A stretch of DNA of 13,795 bases from an uncultured Acidimicrobiaceae bacterium (GTDB lineage: Bacteria > Actinomycetota > Acidimicrobiia > Spongiisociales > UBA5794), in contig CAMYJM010000023.1 in assembly GCA_947258635.1 (NCBI GenBank), forward strand, positions 1 through 13,795. Reading direction: 5' to 3'. Numbering within the stretch: position 1 is the first letter of the stretch; the number at the start of each line of letters is the position of its first letter. The notes below the pieces were generated by a model. The model worked only from the letters and a program-made list of their open reading frames with translations, was not told the DNA's origin and did not search any database. A program made the translations under genes and the position numbers. This document shows, in pieces, positions 6,507 to 13,065 of the stretch.

Positions 6507-7474
6507 ATGTTCTCGCCTTTGAAGATCTCGCTCACCGAGGCATCCGTGAAGATCGCGTTGATGGTTCCCGCCAGCAACGAACCGATGGAGAGCACGGTGA
6601 GGTTCTGCAAGTTCGAAGCATCATCCGGGACCGGGAGCGTGTTGGATATAACCAACTCGGTGATCGGCGCGTTCTTGATCCGGTCGACGGCCGGATCGGA
6701 GAGCACCCCGTGAGTGGCTACCACCCGCACACTGAGGGCACCACGTTGCTTGAGGAGCTCGGCGGCGGCACACACCGTGCCCGCAGTGTCGATCATGTCG
6801 TCGACGATCACGGCATGGCGACCTTCGACGTCGCCGATCACTTCATGAGCCGCCACCTCGTTACGAACGTCGCTGCGGCGATGCTTGTGGACAAAAGCGA
6901 CGGCGGCGTCGAGGTCGCGAGCGTACCTCGAAGCCAGCTTCACCCGGCCGGCATCGGGCGACACAACGGCCAGCGGGCCCTCGGCCGTGCTGCGCAGGTA
7001 CTCGACGAACACCGGGTGCGCGGTCAGGTGATCGAAGGGGGCGTCGACGAAGCCCTGAATCTGGCCCGTGTGCAGGTCAACCGAGGCGATGCGATCCGCT
7101 CCGGCGGTGATCAACAGATCGCCCATCAGTTTGGCGGTGATCGGCTCCCGGGGGCGACCCTTCTTGTCCTGGCGGGCGTATCCGTAGAATGGCACAACCG
7201 CGGTGATGCGCCGAGCGGAGGCCCGCTTCAACGCGTCGATCATCACCAGCTGCTCCATGATGTGGAAGTTGATGGGATCGGTGTGGCTCTGGATGATGAA
7301 ACAGTCCGAGCCGCGGACGCTCTCCGTGTAGCGAATGTAGATCTCACCGTTGGCGAAAACGGACCGCTCGACACCACCAAGCTCGGTCCCAAGGATATTG
7401 GCGACCTCCCGTGCCAAGCCCGGGTTCGCCGACCCCGAGAACACAATGAGCCTCTTGCGGCTCGTGATCTCCAT
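6503..7474 (-). CDS. prs: Ribose-phosphate pyrophosphokinase (PRPP synthetase)
   Basis: Prs makes 5-phosphoribosyl-1-pyrophosphate from ribose-5-phosphate and ATP, feeding purine, pyrimidine, NAD, His and Trp synthesis. Its 323 residues are typical. Motifs: FSGSANPGLA (12-21), flexible catalytic loop ARQDKKGRPREPIT (100-113), SVDLHTGQIQGF (131-142), VVSPDAGRVKLA (170-181) and the PRPP-binding signature VIVDDMIDTAGTV (222-234). The frame is open further upstream (to 7546), but ATG at 7474 is chosen because GGAGAG lies 8 nt before it and family homology begins there (MEITSRKRLIVFSG). A 91-bp gap separates it from glmU, and the stop overlaps aceK by 4 bp. The order glmU-prs is widespread in Gram-positive bacteria. 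Confidence 0.97.
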   Translation of the reverse strand: MEITSRKRLIVFSGSANPGLAREVANILGTELGGVERSVFANGEIYIRYTESVRGSDCFIIQSHTDPINFHIMEQLVMIDALKRASARRITAVVPFYGYARQDKKGRPREPITAKLMGDLLITAGADRIASVDLHTGQIQGFVDAPFDHLTAHPVFVEYLRSTAEGPLAVVSPDAGRVKLASRYARDLDAAVAFVHKHRRSDVRNEVAAHEVIGDVEGRHAVIVDDMIDTAGTVCAAAELLKQRGALSVRVVATHGVLSDPAVDRIKNAPITELVISNTLPVPDDASNLQNLTVLSIGSLLAGTINAIFTDASVSEIFKGENM

Positions 7475-7482
7475 GAGCTGTT

Positions 7483-7488
7483 CTCTCC
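7483..7488 (-). promoter_or_regulatory. Ribosome binding site fixing the prs start
   Basis: GGAGAG on the minus strand (7488-7483), with an 8-nt spacer to ATG at 7474. It selects this ATG over the in-frame extension reaching 7546, which has no family similarity. Confidence 0.6.
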
Positions 7489-7565
7489 AAGGTTCCTGGG
7501 CCGTACCAGCCGAAGGGTAGTCGCACTCTCGGGGACGTGAGGTCACCCGGCCGGGCGCGAGCCGT

Positions 7566-8318
7566 TCATTCGATCCCGTGGCGCCGTTCCAGCAGGGCCG
7601 CCGCCTCCGCCAACTGTTCCAGGTCGTTGACCCCCATAGCCTCCTCGAGATCTACAGGGAAAGCCGCCACAGTCTCCTGGGCGGCCGCCAGCATGCCGAT
7701 TACGTCGGTCAGGTACTGCTCCCCCTGGGCGTTGGCCGTCTCGAGACGGTCGAGGAGAGCACCGAGGTGACCCGCGCGGAATGCGTAAACCGAGGTGTTT
7801 ACTTCGCGAATTGCTGCCTCCTCCGGCGTGGCATCGGCTTGTTCCACGATGGCGAGCACCCGGTCGCCGGCTCGCTTCACGCGCCCGTATCCGGTCGGGT
7901 CGTCCACGAGGGCGGTGGCCACCGAGGCACGGGCGCCGGAGACATCGTGGTGCGCAACGAACGCGCCGAGCGTGGCGCTCTTGAGCAGGGGCATGTCGCC
8001 CGGCATGACGATCACCGTGTCGTCCGGCTCCACCCGAAGGGCGCTCAGGCCGATCGCGGTAGCGTGACCGGTCCCGAGCTGTTCGGACTGGAGCACGGTC
8101 GCCACTAGAGGTGCCAGCTCATGGTCGGCAACCGATGCGGCCACGGCCGCGGCCTGGTGGCCCACCACCAGAGCGATCGAGTTCAAGCGCAGGTCCTCGA
8201 GGGCTGCCAATGACCAGTCGAGCAGCGAACGGCCGGCGGCCCGGTGGAGCACTTTGGCGACATCGGATCGCATGCGGGTTCCCTTTCCCGCGGCGAGGAC
8301 GACGGCATGTAACGGCAT
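7566..8318 (-). CDS. glmU: GlmU-type UTP--GlcNAc-1-phosphate uridylyltransferase, N-terminal domain only
   Basis: This nucleotidyltransferase is predicted to make UDP-GlcNAc from UTP and GlcNAc-1-phosphate for peptidoglycan. GlmU pyrophosphorylase landmarks are present: LAAGKGTRM (8-16), K22-V-L-H (the usual preceding Pro is Ala), QLGTGHA (80-86), PGDMPLL (106-112), TGYGRV (142-147), EVNTSVYAF (172-180), YLTDVI (202-207) and GVND (229-232). It stops at residue 250, just where normal GlmU (about 450-490 residues) enters its left-handed beta-helix acetyltransferase. The 91 bp before prs encode no hexapeptide repeats in the frames I read, so this is a single-domain version and not a simple frameshift. 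ATG start, with a weak GGAAAG 9 nt upstream. Position between ispE/tRNA-Gln and prs supports glmU ancestry. A different sugar-1-phosphate substrate remains possible. Confidence 0.85.
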   Translation of the reverse strand: MPLHAVVLAAGKGTRMRSDVAKVLHRAAGRSLLDWSLAALEDLRLNSIALVVGHQAAAVAASVADHELAPLVATVLQSEQLGTGHATAIGLSALRVEPDDTVIVMPGDMPLLKSATLGAFVAHHDVSGARASVATALVDDPTGYGRVKRAGDRVLAIVEQADATPEEAAIREVNTSVYAFRAGHLGALLDRLETANAQGEQYLTDVIGMLAAAQETVAAFPVDLEEAMGVNDLEQLAEAAALLERRHGIE

Positions 8319-8361
8319 GGGTTGGGGCTTTCCGGTTCGAGGACTGACGGCTGCGGTTGGT

Positions 8362-8436
8362 TGGCTGGGGGGCCAGGACTCGAACCCGGACTGAGTGGAC
8401 CAAAACCACTTGTGCTACCTGTTACACCACCCCCCA
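8362..8436 (-). tRNA. tRNA-Gln (anticodon UUG), CCA encoded
   Basis: The minus strand folds into a full cloverleaf: acceptor TGGGGGG with CCCCCCA, D stem GTGT/GCAC, anticodon stem AGTGG/CCACT around loop TTTTGGT (anticodon TTG), 4-nt variable loop, and T stem CCGGG/CCTGG with loop TTCGAGT. The discriminator base is G, as usual for tRNA-Gln, and the next bases are CCA (8364-8362), so the 3' end is encoded. The body is 72 nt, 75 with CCA. It lies between ispE and glmU, 45 bp upstream of the glmU start. Confidence 0.96.
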
Positions 8437-8452
8437 CAGCGAGGGCGACAGG

Positions 8453-8458
8453 ATTGTA
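8453..8458 (-). promoter_or_regulatory. Probable -10 element for tRNA-Gln
   Basis: TACAAT on the minus strand (8458-8453) matches the -10 consensus at five of six positions and would start transcription about 10 nt before the tRNA 5' end. No good -35 lies at the usual distance; GTGACC (8478-8473) is present but only 14 bp away. It overlaps the gap just after the ispE stop, so tRNA-Gln, and perhaps glmU-prs, may be transcribed independently of ispE. Confidence 0.45.
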
Positions 8459-8474
8459 GAGGCGGCGCGGCGGG

Positions 8475-9407
8475 TCACGGCCCGGCGTCGAGAATCGAAG
8501 CGATCCGGCCCATCGTGGCCGCGGCGACTCTCGCGGATGCCATCACCGGGCCGGTACCGTCGCGGATCGCCCAACCATAGGGCACCGGGCTCGCCGCAGC
8601 AGCGGCCCGGGCCCCCGGTGGGCTGTCCCCGAGCGCCGCCGCGGCCTCGGCCTCGTCGATGAAGAAGGCGAAGAGCGTCGGGCCCGAGCCGGTCAGAAGT
8701 ACCGGCCGGCTCCATCGGGCGGCGAGCTCCGACCTCCAGTCGCCGAGCGCCGGAGTCACCGCCAGCGCCGCCGGCAACAGATCGTTGGCCAGGGGTCCTT
8801 CGTTACGCAACGCCGGGGGCACGGCGGTAGTCGCCGGCGCCTCGCCATGGGGGCCGCCCAGCTCGTCCCACTTGGAGTAGACCGCGCCGGTGGCCAACTC
8901 GATCGGGGGGACTACAACGGCGACGGCGAAGCCGGCGGCCGGAGCCCGGGGACGGAGCCGCTCACCGGTGCCGCTCACCTCGGCCGTACCGCCGGTAAAG
9001 CAGAACGGAACGTCCGAGCCGAGGCCGACCGCCAAGCCGGCGAGCGTGTCTCGCTCCACTCCGAACAAATGGCCACCGATCGCCAGAGCCGCCGCCGCAT
9101 CGGCGCTGCCGCCTCCCAGGCCGGCGGCAGCCGGGATTTCCTTGTCGAGCACGAGCTCGACCGCCCTGGTGCGTCCGGCCACCCGCCGCACCTCGTCGAC
9201 GGCGCGCCACGCCAAGTTGTCCCAGCCGGCGATGACCTCACCGCCGCTGCCGTCACTGATCGTATCCTCCTCCGCGGGCGCCGCCGCAAGCCGATCGACC
9301 CAACTGATCGATTGGAAGATGCCGTCGATGCGATGCAGCCCGTTGGCTTCCCGGGCGGCAACGTGCAAGCTGAGATTGATCTTGGCGCACGCCACGGCTC
9401 GGATCAT
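8475..9407 (-). CDS. ispE: 4-diphosphocytidyl-2-C-methyl-D-erythritol kinase
   Basis: IspE is a GHMP-family kinase of the methylerythritol phosphate isoprenoid pathway; it phosphorylates the 2-hydroxyl of CDP-methylerythritol with ATP. In 310 residues: AKINLSLHV (8-16, with K9), GLHRIDGIFQSI (23-34, with H25), the glycine-rich ATP loop PAAAGLGGGSADAAAAL (92-108), catalytic Asp132 in LGSDVPF, and the C-terminal GHMP motif LLTGSGPTLFAFF (237-249). The substrate-loop DG of many homologues is NG here. About 15-20 residues at the end (from 294) extend past the usual terminus and look unremarkable. The frame stays open upstream, but the ATG at 9407 overlaps the rsmA stop as ATGA and begins the family homology, so it is chosen. 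It is co-transcribed with tatD and rsmA. Confidence 0.95.
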   Translation of the reverse strand: MIRAVACAKINLSLHVAAREANGLHRIDGIFQSISWVDRLAAAPAEEDTISDGSGGEVIAGWDNLAWRAVDEVRRVAGRTRAVELVLDKEIPAAAGLGGGSADAAAALAIGGHLFGVERDTLAGLAVGLGSDVPFCFTGGTAEVSGTGERLRPRAPAAGFAVAVVVPPIELATGAVYSKWDELGGPHGEAPATTAVPPALRNEGPLANDLLPAALAVTPALGDWRSELAARWSRPVLLTGSGPTLFAFFIDEAEAAAALGDSPPGARAAAAASPVPYGWAIRDGTGPVMASARVAAATMGRIASILDAGP

Positions 9408-10216
9408 GCCATCACCTCCGCCAGGCGGAGAAAGTCCGCCGCCGTCAACTCCTCGGGCCGCGCCGACGGGCTGATCTCGGCGGCGACGAAGCTCTCCCGG
9501 TCGATCAATTCCGATAGCGAGCCGCGCAACATCTTCCGGCGGTGTTGAAAGGCGGCGGCGGCGAGTCGCGCCGCCGCCTCGGCAAGTGGGTGGTTCGGGC
9601 GCCGATCGAGGACCACAACGGCCGAGTCGACGTCGGGTGGCGGCATGAACACGGTCGGAGGAACCCGGAAAGCGACGCGGGGTTGTGCGTATAGCTGGGC
9701 GACCACCGACGGCACTCCGTACTGTTTGCTGCCGGGCTCTGCCGCGAGCCGGACGGCCACCTCGCGCTGGACCATCACCACGAATCGTTTGATCCCCAGG
9801 CCGCCGCGCACGGCGTCGAGGAGCAGTGGAGTTCCCACGTTGTAGGGCAGGTTGGCGACCATCTTCCACTCGCCGTCGCCGTAGTCGCGTGACCAATCGA
9901 GCGCCATGGCGTCCTCGAAATGCAGCGAGACGTCGAGACCGGCCACGACGTCGTGGAGCAGGCGGCGCAAGGTTTGATCCACCTCGTAGGCAACGACCGA
10001 AGCGCCGGCGGCCGCCAGAGCCGTCGTCAGCGTCCCGGTGCCGGGGCCGATTTCGATCACGCGGTCTCCGGGCGTGATGTCGGCTTCCAACATGATGCGC
10101 CCCACGATGTTGGGATCGGCCAGGAAGTGTTGACCCAGGTGGCGCTGCGGGCGCAAGCCATGTTTGGCCAGCAGGCGCTTGATCTCGGCACGTCCCTGGG
10201 GACGGATCTCGCTCAA
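9404..10216 (-). CDS. rsmA: 16S rRNA (adenine1518-N6/adenine1519-N6)-dimethyltransferase
   Basis: RsmA (KsgA) dimethylates two adjacent adenines in the 3' hairpin of 16S rRNA using S-adenosylmethionine, late in 30S assembly. Its 270 residues are normal. LGQHFLADPNIV (27-38), SAM motif I VIEIGPGTGTLT (53-64), acidic motif II YEVDQTL (77-83), the catalytic NLPYNVGTPLL (122-132) and the later VPPTVFMPPPDVDSAVV block are all present. The start is TTG at 10216: it overlaps the tatD stop as TTGA and has GGAGG 6 nt upstream. The frame is open to 10288, but that part runs inside tatD and has no family similarity. In many Gram-positives rpfB/yabE and rnmV sit between tatD and rsmA; here they are absent. 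Confidence 0.95.
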   Translation of the reverse strand: MSEIRPQGRAEIKRLLAKHGLRPQRHLGQHFLADPNIVGRIMLEADITPGDRVIEIGPGTGTLTTALAAAGASVVAYEVDQTLRRLLHDVVAGLDVSLHFEDAMALDWSRDYGDGEWKMVANLPYNVGTPLLLDAVRGGLGIKRFVVMVQREVAVRLAAEPGSKQYGVPSVVAQLYAQPRVAFRVPPTVFMPPPDVDSAVVVLDRRPNHPLAEAAARLAAAAFQHRRKMLRGSLSELIDRESFVAAEISPSARPEELTAADFLRLAEVMA

Positions 10217-10977
10217 TTGCCCCCTCCGAAGATGCGGACGGCGTTGGCCGTCGTTACCCGGGCCACCTCGGCTACCGGCATGCTCCATATCTCGGCGAGG
10301 GCGGTGCCCACTGCGACGACGTTGGCGGGCTCATTGGGATCACGGCGATGGGGCGGCGGTGTCAGATATGGCGTGTCCGTTTCCACCATGGTCCGCTCGG
10401 GCGGGGCTTCGGCTGCGCCCAAACGAACCGTGTCGCCGCCTGCGAAGGTAATCGGGCCGGCGTAGGAGAAGGTCACGCCGAGGTCGCGGAATCGTTTGGT
10501 CCAGCGGCGACCGCCCGTCCAGCAGTGCAGAACGGCACGCTCGCCGAGGGCGGCAGTCTCCAGCTCGGCGTAGACCTCGGCGAAGGCATCGCGACAGTGC
10601 ACGATCGCCGGCTTGTTCAGCTGCCGGGCGAGTTGCAGCTGGGCCCGGAAGGCATCGAGTTGCGCGTCCCGTGGGGAGAGATTGCGGTAGAAGTCCAGGC
10701 CGCACTCCCCGATGGCGACTGCCTCCGCCGCCAGCGCCTCGATTCGCCCGCCTTCGACGGGCCACTTGCTCGCATCGTGGGGGTGAAGGCCAGCGCTCCA
10801 TCGCACCCGGACCGGCTCGGCGGTTGCGATGCGGCGCGCTTGCAACGACGTTTCGAAATCGATCCCAGGCACGACGATCCAGGCCACTCCGGCGCCCGCG
10901 GCGCGTTCCAACGGCGCTGCGGGCGGTTCATCCAGGGAGAAGAGGTGGCAGTGACTGTCCACCCACGTGTTCATCAC
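10213..10977 (-). CDS. tatD: TatD-family metal-dependent hydrolase / DNase
   Basis: This is a TIM-barrel hydrolase of 254 residues, normal for the family. Metal ligands expected in TatD are visible: HxH (H9, H11 in DSHCHL), Glu91 in IGECGLDFYR, His127 in IVHCRD, His151 in LHCWTG and Asp201 in ETDTPYL. TatD proteins act as 3'-5' DNases and have been linked to DNA repair and to D-aminoacyl-tRNA deacylation; the role here cannot be decided from sequence. The start is GTG at 10977 or the adjacent ATG at 10974, two or five bases after the metG stop; GAGG at the metG end may serve both. The metG-tatD-rsmA order is very widely conserved. Confidence 0.93.
   Translation of the reverse strand: MMNTWVDSHCHLFSLDEPPAAPLERAAGAGVAWIVVPGIDFETSLQARRIATAEPVRVRWSAGLHPHDASKWPVEGGRIEALAAEAVAIGECGLDFYRNLSPRDAQLDAFRAQLQLARQLNKPAIVHCRDAFAEVYAELETAALGERAVLHCWTGGRRWTKRFRDLGVTFSYAGPITFAGGDTVRLGAAEAPPERTMVETDTPYLTPPPHRRDPNEPANVVAVGTALAEIWSMPVAEVARVTTANAVRIFGGGN
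10223..10227 (-). promoter_or_regulatory. Ribosome binding site supporting the rsmA TTG start
   Basis: GGAGG on the minus strand (10227-10223), inside the last codons of tatD, has a 6-nt spacer to TTG at 10216. This makes the unusual TTG the best-supported start and suggests coupling to tatD. Confidence 0.65.
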
Positions 10978-10979
10978 GC

Positions 10980-12647
10980 TCAGCCCTCGTCGTCCCCGCT
11001 ATCCAGCAGCTCGGGGGCGACCTTCGCAAAGAGAGGCTCGGCCGGCCCCAGGGTGGCCCCAGCCGGCACGACCGTCGGGTGCCAGTGGGGCTCTTCGCCG
11101 ATGCCGAGCATGGCGAAGACCTTGGGTGAAGTGAACGGCAGATAGGGCCCGAGTGCCACGGCGATGCCGGCAATGGCGTTGAGGGCGACGGCCAGTGTCA
11201 CCCCGGTGCGGTCCATGTCGGTTTTGGCCGTCTGCCAGGGCTCCCGCGCCGTCAGGTAGCCGTTGGTGGCGTGAGCGAGACCCATCGCCTTGGCGAGCCC
11301 GGACTTGAGCCGAACGGCGGCAATCTCATCGCCGACCTCGGCGATCCCTGCCTGAATCCCGTCGAGCAGGGCTCGGTCATCCGCGTCGACCGCCTCGCCG
11401 GACGGAACGACACCTGAGAAGTATCGGTGGGTCATGGACACAACCCGGTTGACGAGGTTGCCCCAGGTGGCCACCAGCTCTTCGTTGACACGGCGCACCA
11501 ACTCGCCTTCGGTGAGGTCGGAGTCGCTCGTTTCGGGCAGGGTGGCGGCCAGCGCATAGCGCAGCGCGTCCGGCTCGAAATGCTCGATGTACCAGTCGAG
11601 CTGCCGGCCCACACCCCGCGATTTGGAGGCCTTCTCGCCTTTGAACGTGATGAACTGGTTGCCGGGAACGTCGGTCGGCAGATTGAGGCCGCCGTATCCC
11701 ATCAACAGCGCCGGCCAGTAGACCGCATGGAACGGGATGTTGTCTTTGCCGACGAAGTAGTACGACACGGCCGCCGGATCCGTCCACCACGCCTTCCACG
11801 CATCGGGATCACCCTGGAGCTGGGCCCACTCCTGGGGCGCCGAGAAGTAGCCCATGACGGCTTCCCACCACACGTAGATGCGTTTGCCCTCACCGAGGTC
11901 GTCCACCGGAAGCGGAATCCCCCAGGTGATGTCCCGGGTGAACGCTCGGTCGATGAGGCCTTCTTCCACCATCCCTCTGGCGAAGTTGATGACATGAGGC
12001 CGCCAACCCTCCCGGGTGGCAAGCCATTCGCGCAGCGGCTGGGCAAACTCGCTGAGCCGCCAGTAGTAGTGCTCGGTCTCGCGCAGCACCGGGGTCGAGC
12101 CGCTGCGTTTCGAAACGGGATTGATCAGGTCGGTGGGGTCGAGTGTCCGGCCACAGTTGTCGCACTGATCTCCGCGGGCCGCCTCGTAACCGCAGTGGGG
12201 GCACGTCCCCTCGACATACCGGTCGGGCAGGAATTGCTCCGCGGCGGCGTCGTAGAACTGCTCGCTCTTCTCCTTGTAGAGATACCCGTTCTCGAGGAGC
12301 TTCGTAAAGAAGTCCTGGGCGACCCGGTGATGGTTGGGCGTGTCGGTGCGTGTGAACAAATCGAAAGAGATCCCCAGGTTGCGCCAGTAGCCAAGGAACA
12401 GTGGGTGATAGCGGTCGACGATCTCTTGGGGAGTGACTCCTTCCTCGTCGGCGCGCACTGTGATCGGGGTGCCGTGAGTATCGGACCCCGAGACCATGAG
12501 TACGTCACTGCCGGCGGCGCGCTGGTAACGAGCGAAGATGTCGGCCGGCAGGTAGGCGCCCGCCATGTGGCCCAGGTGCAGCGGACCCTGGGCGTAGGGC
12601 CAGGCTACCGCCACGAGGACCTTGCGAGGTGTTGGTGATGTGTTCAC
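10980..12647 (-). CDS. metG: Methionyl-tRNA synthetase
   Basis: This class I aminoacyl-tRNA synthetase charges tRNA-Met. In its 555 residues: VAWPYAQGPLHLGHMAGAYL (13-32) with the HLGH signature (24-27), GSDTHGTPI (54-62), a zinc knuckle C149-x2-C152-x9-C162-x2-C165, WGIPLPVDD (242-250), YFVGKDNIPFHAVYWPA (297-313), and KMSKS-type KASKS (339-343). The anticodon-binding helical domain follows, and the chain ends without the C-terminal Trbp111-like dimer domain, as in short actinobacterial MetG. The frame stays open to 13016 antisense to the abrB-like gene, but homology begins at NTSPTPRKVLVAVAWPYAQ, so GTG at 12647 is chosen. No Shine-Dalgarno is evident; TACCAT 7 nt upstream could be the -10 of a leaderless mRNA. 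Divergent from the AbrB-family gene, with tatD 2 bp downstream. Confidence 0.96.
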   Translation of the reverse strand: MNTSPTPRKVLVAVAWPYAQGPLHLGHMAGAYLPADIFARYQRAAGSDVLMVSGSDTHGTPITVRADEEGVTPQEIVDRYHPLFLGYWRNLGISFDLFTRTDTPNHHRVAQDFFTKLLENGYLYKEKSEQFYDAAAEQFLPDRYVEGTCPHCGYEAARGDQCDNCGRTLDPTDLINPVSKRSGSTPVLRETEHYYWRLSEFAQPLREWLATREGWRPHVINFARGMVEEGLIDRAFTRDITWGIPLPVDDLGEGKRIYVWWEAVMGYFSAPQEWAQLQGDPDAWKAWWTDPAAVSYYFVGKDNIPFHAVYWPALLMGYGGLNLPTDVPGNQFITFKGEKASKSRGVGRQLDWYIEHFEPDALRYALAATLPETSDSDLTEGELVRRVNEELVATWGNLVNRVVSMTHRYFSGVVPSGEAVDADDRALLDGIQAGIAEVGDEIAAVRLKSGLAKAMGLAHATNGYLTAREPWQTAKTDMDRTGVTLAVALNAIAGIAVALGPYLPFTSPKVFAMLGIGEEPHWHPTVVPAGATLGPAEPLFAKVAPELLDSGDDEG

Positions 12648-12825
12648 CGTGGCGATGGTACCAGTGGTCCCGACCGCCCTATCGGTCCCAATGATCCCAT
12701 GGGGCCCAAATGTGACGATAATCAAGCACTGGGCCACGCAAAGTGGTAGAAACGGAACCAGCAATATGCCCGTGGGGGCGGGGATATCGCTTTTCTGTCC
12801 GTCCGGCATATGGAGGTAAATAGGT
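12648..12825. promoter_or_regulatory. Divergent intergenic region between metG and the abrB-like gene
   Basis: These 178 bp must hold promoters for both directions and are less GC-rich than the genes around them. For metG, TACCAT (12660-12655, minus) is a fair -10 without a clear -35. On the plus strand GATAAT (12717-12722) resembles a -10 for the abrB-like gene but also lacks a -35. GGTCCC occurs at 12666-12671 and 12684-12689, and GATCCC at 12694-12699, a possible operator pattern but weak. A small inverted repeat CCAC/GTGG (12734-12746) is present. I saw no T-box antiterminator consensus. Confidence 0.4.
12812..12817 (+). promoter_or_regulatory. Ribosome binding site for the AbrB-family gene
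   Basis: GGAGGT is a strong Shine-Dalgarno match with 8 nt to TTG at 12826. The in-frame ATG at 12838 would be 20 nt away, so the TTG is preferred. Confidence 0.7.
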
Positions 12826-13065
12826 TTGGATACCGGCATGGTGCGAAAGATCGACGACTTGGGACGGATCGTCGTACCCGCCGAAACACGACGCCTCTTC
12901 AATATTCGCGAGGGGGACGAGCTCGCAATATCTGTTGAGAACGATGCCATCGTGATCCGCAAGCTGCAGGCAACCTGCGTCTTCGACGGATCAACGACGG
13001 ATGTCCGCCCCTTCAAGGGTCGCGGCTTGTGCGCTACCTGCAGGAGCGAGATCGCCGGCGGCTAG
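12826..13065 (+). CDS. AbrB/SpoVT-family transition-state-type transcriptional regulator
   Basis: This 79-residue DNA-binding protein is the only plus-strand gene. Residues 2-46 form a swapped-hairpin AbrB domain very like Bacillus AbrB: TGMVRKIDDLGRIVVPAETR (3-22), then NIREGDELAIS and AIVIRK. The C-terminal part (C51, D54, C69, C72; TCVFDG ... GLCATC) resembles the small Cys-rich tail of AbrB-like proteins that carry CxxC...CxxC, but one Cys is Asp. Such proteins bind DNA as dimers or tetramers; the targets here are unknown, and autoregulation plus control of the divergent metG operon is a reasonable guess. Start TTG, chosen by the ribosome site. It lies between rsmI and metG in reverse orientation, as abrB does in B. 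subtilis, and its TAG stop overlaps the rsmI stop on the other strand. Function beyond DNA binding is uncertain. Confidence 0.9.
   Translation: MDTGMVRKIDDLGRIVVPAETRRLFNIREGDELAISVENDAIVIRKLQATCVFDGSTTDVRPFKGRGLCATCRSEIAGG

Noticed and set aside
7475..7546. Longer prs start at 7546
   Set aside because: No homology in the added residues, and a ribosome site precedes the ATG at 7474.
7546..7555. CCCGGCCGGG palindrome after glmU as a terminator
   Set aside because: It has no loop and no T-run; it is more likely a chance GC palindrome.
9408..9896. Upstream extension of ispE to 9896
   Set aside because: It lies inside rsmA in another frame; family similarity begins at the ATGA overlap (9407).
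10217..10288. ATG/GTG start of rsmA within tatD
   Set aside because: The added residues are Gly/Arg-rich shadow of tatD, while the TTG at 10216 has a good ribosome site and overlap geometry.
12648..12725. T-box leader for metG, suggested by TGGTACC
   Set aside because: The surrounding antiterminator consensus and a terminator hairpin are missing, and the GTG follows almost at once.
12648..13016. Upstream extension of metG to 13016
   Set aside because: It runs antisense through the abrB-like gene and the divergent promoter region, with no synthetase similarity; homology starts at the GTG at 12647.
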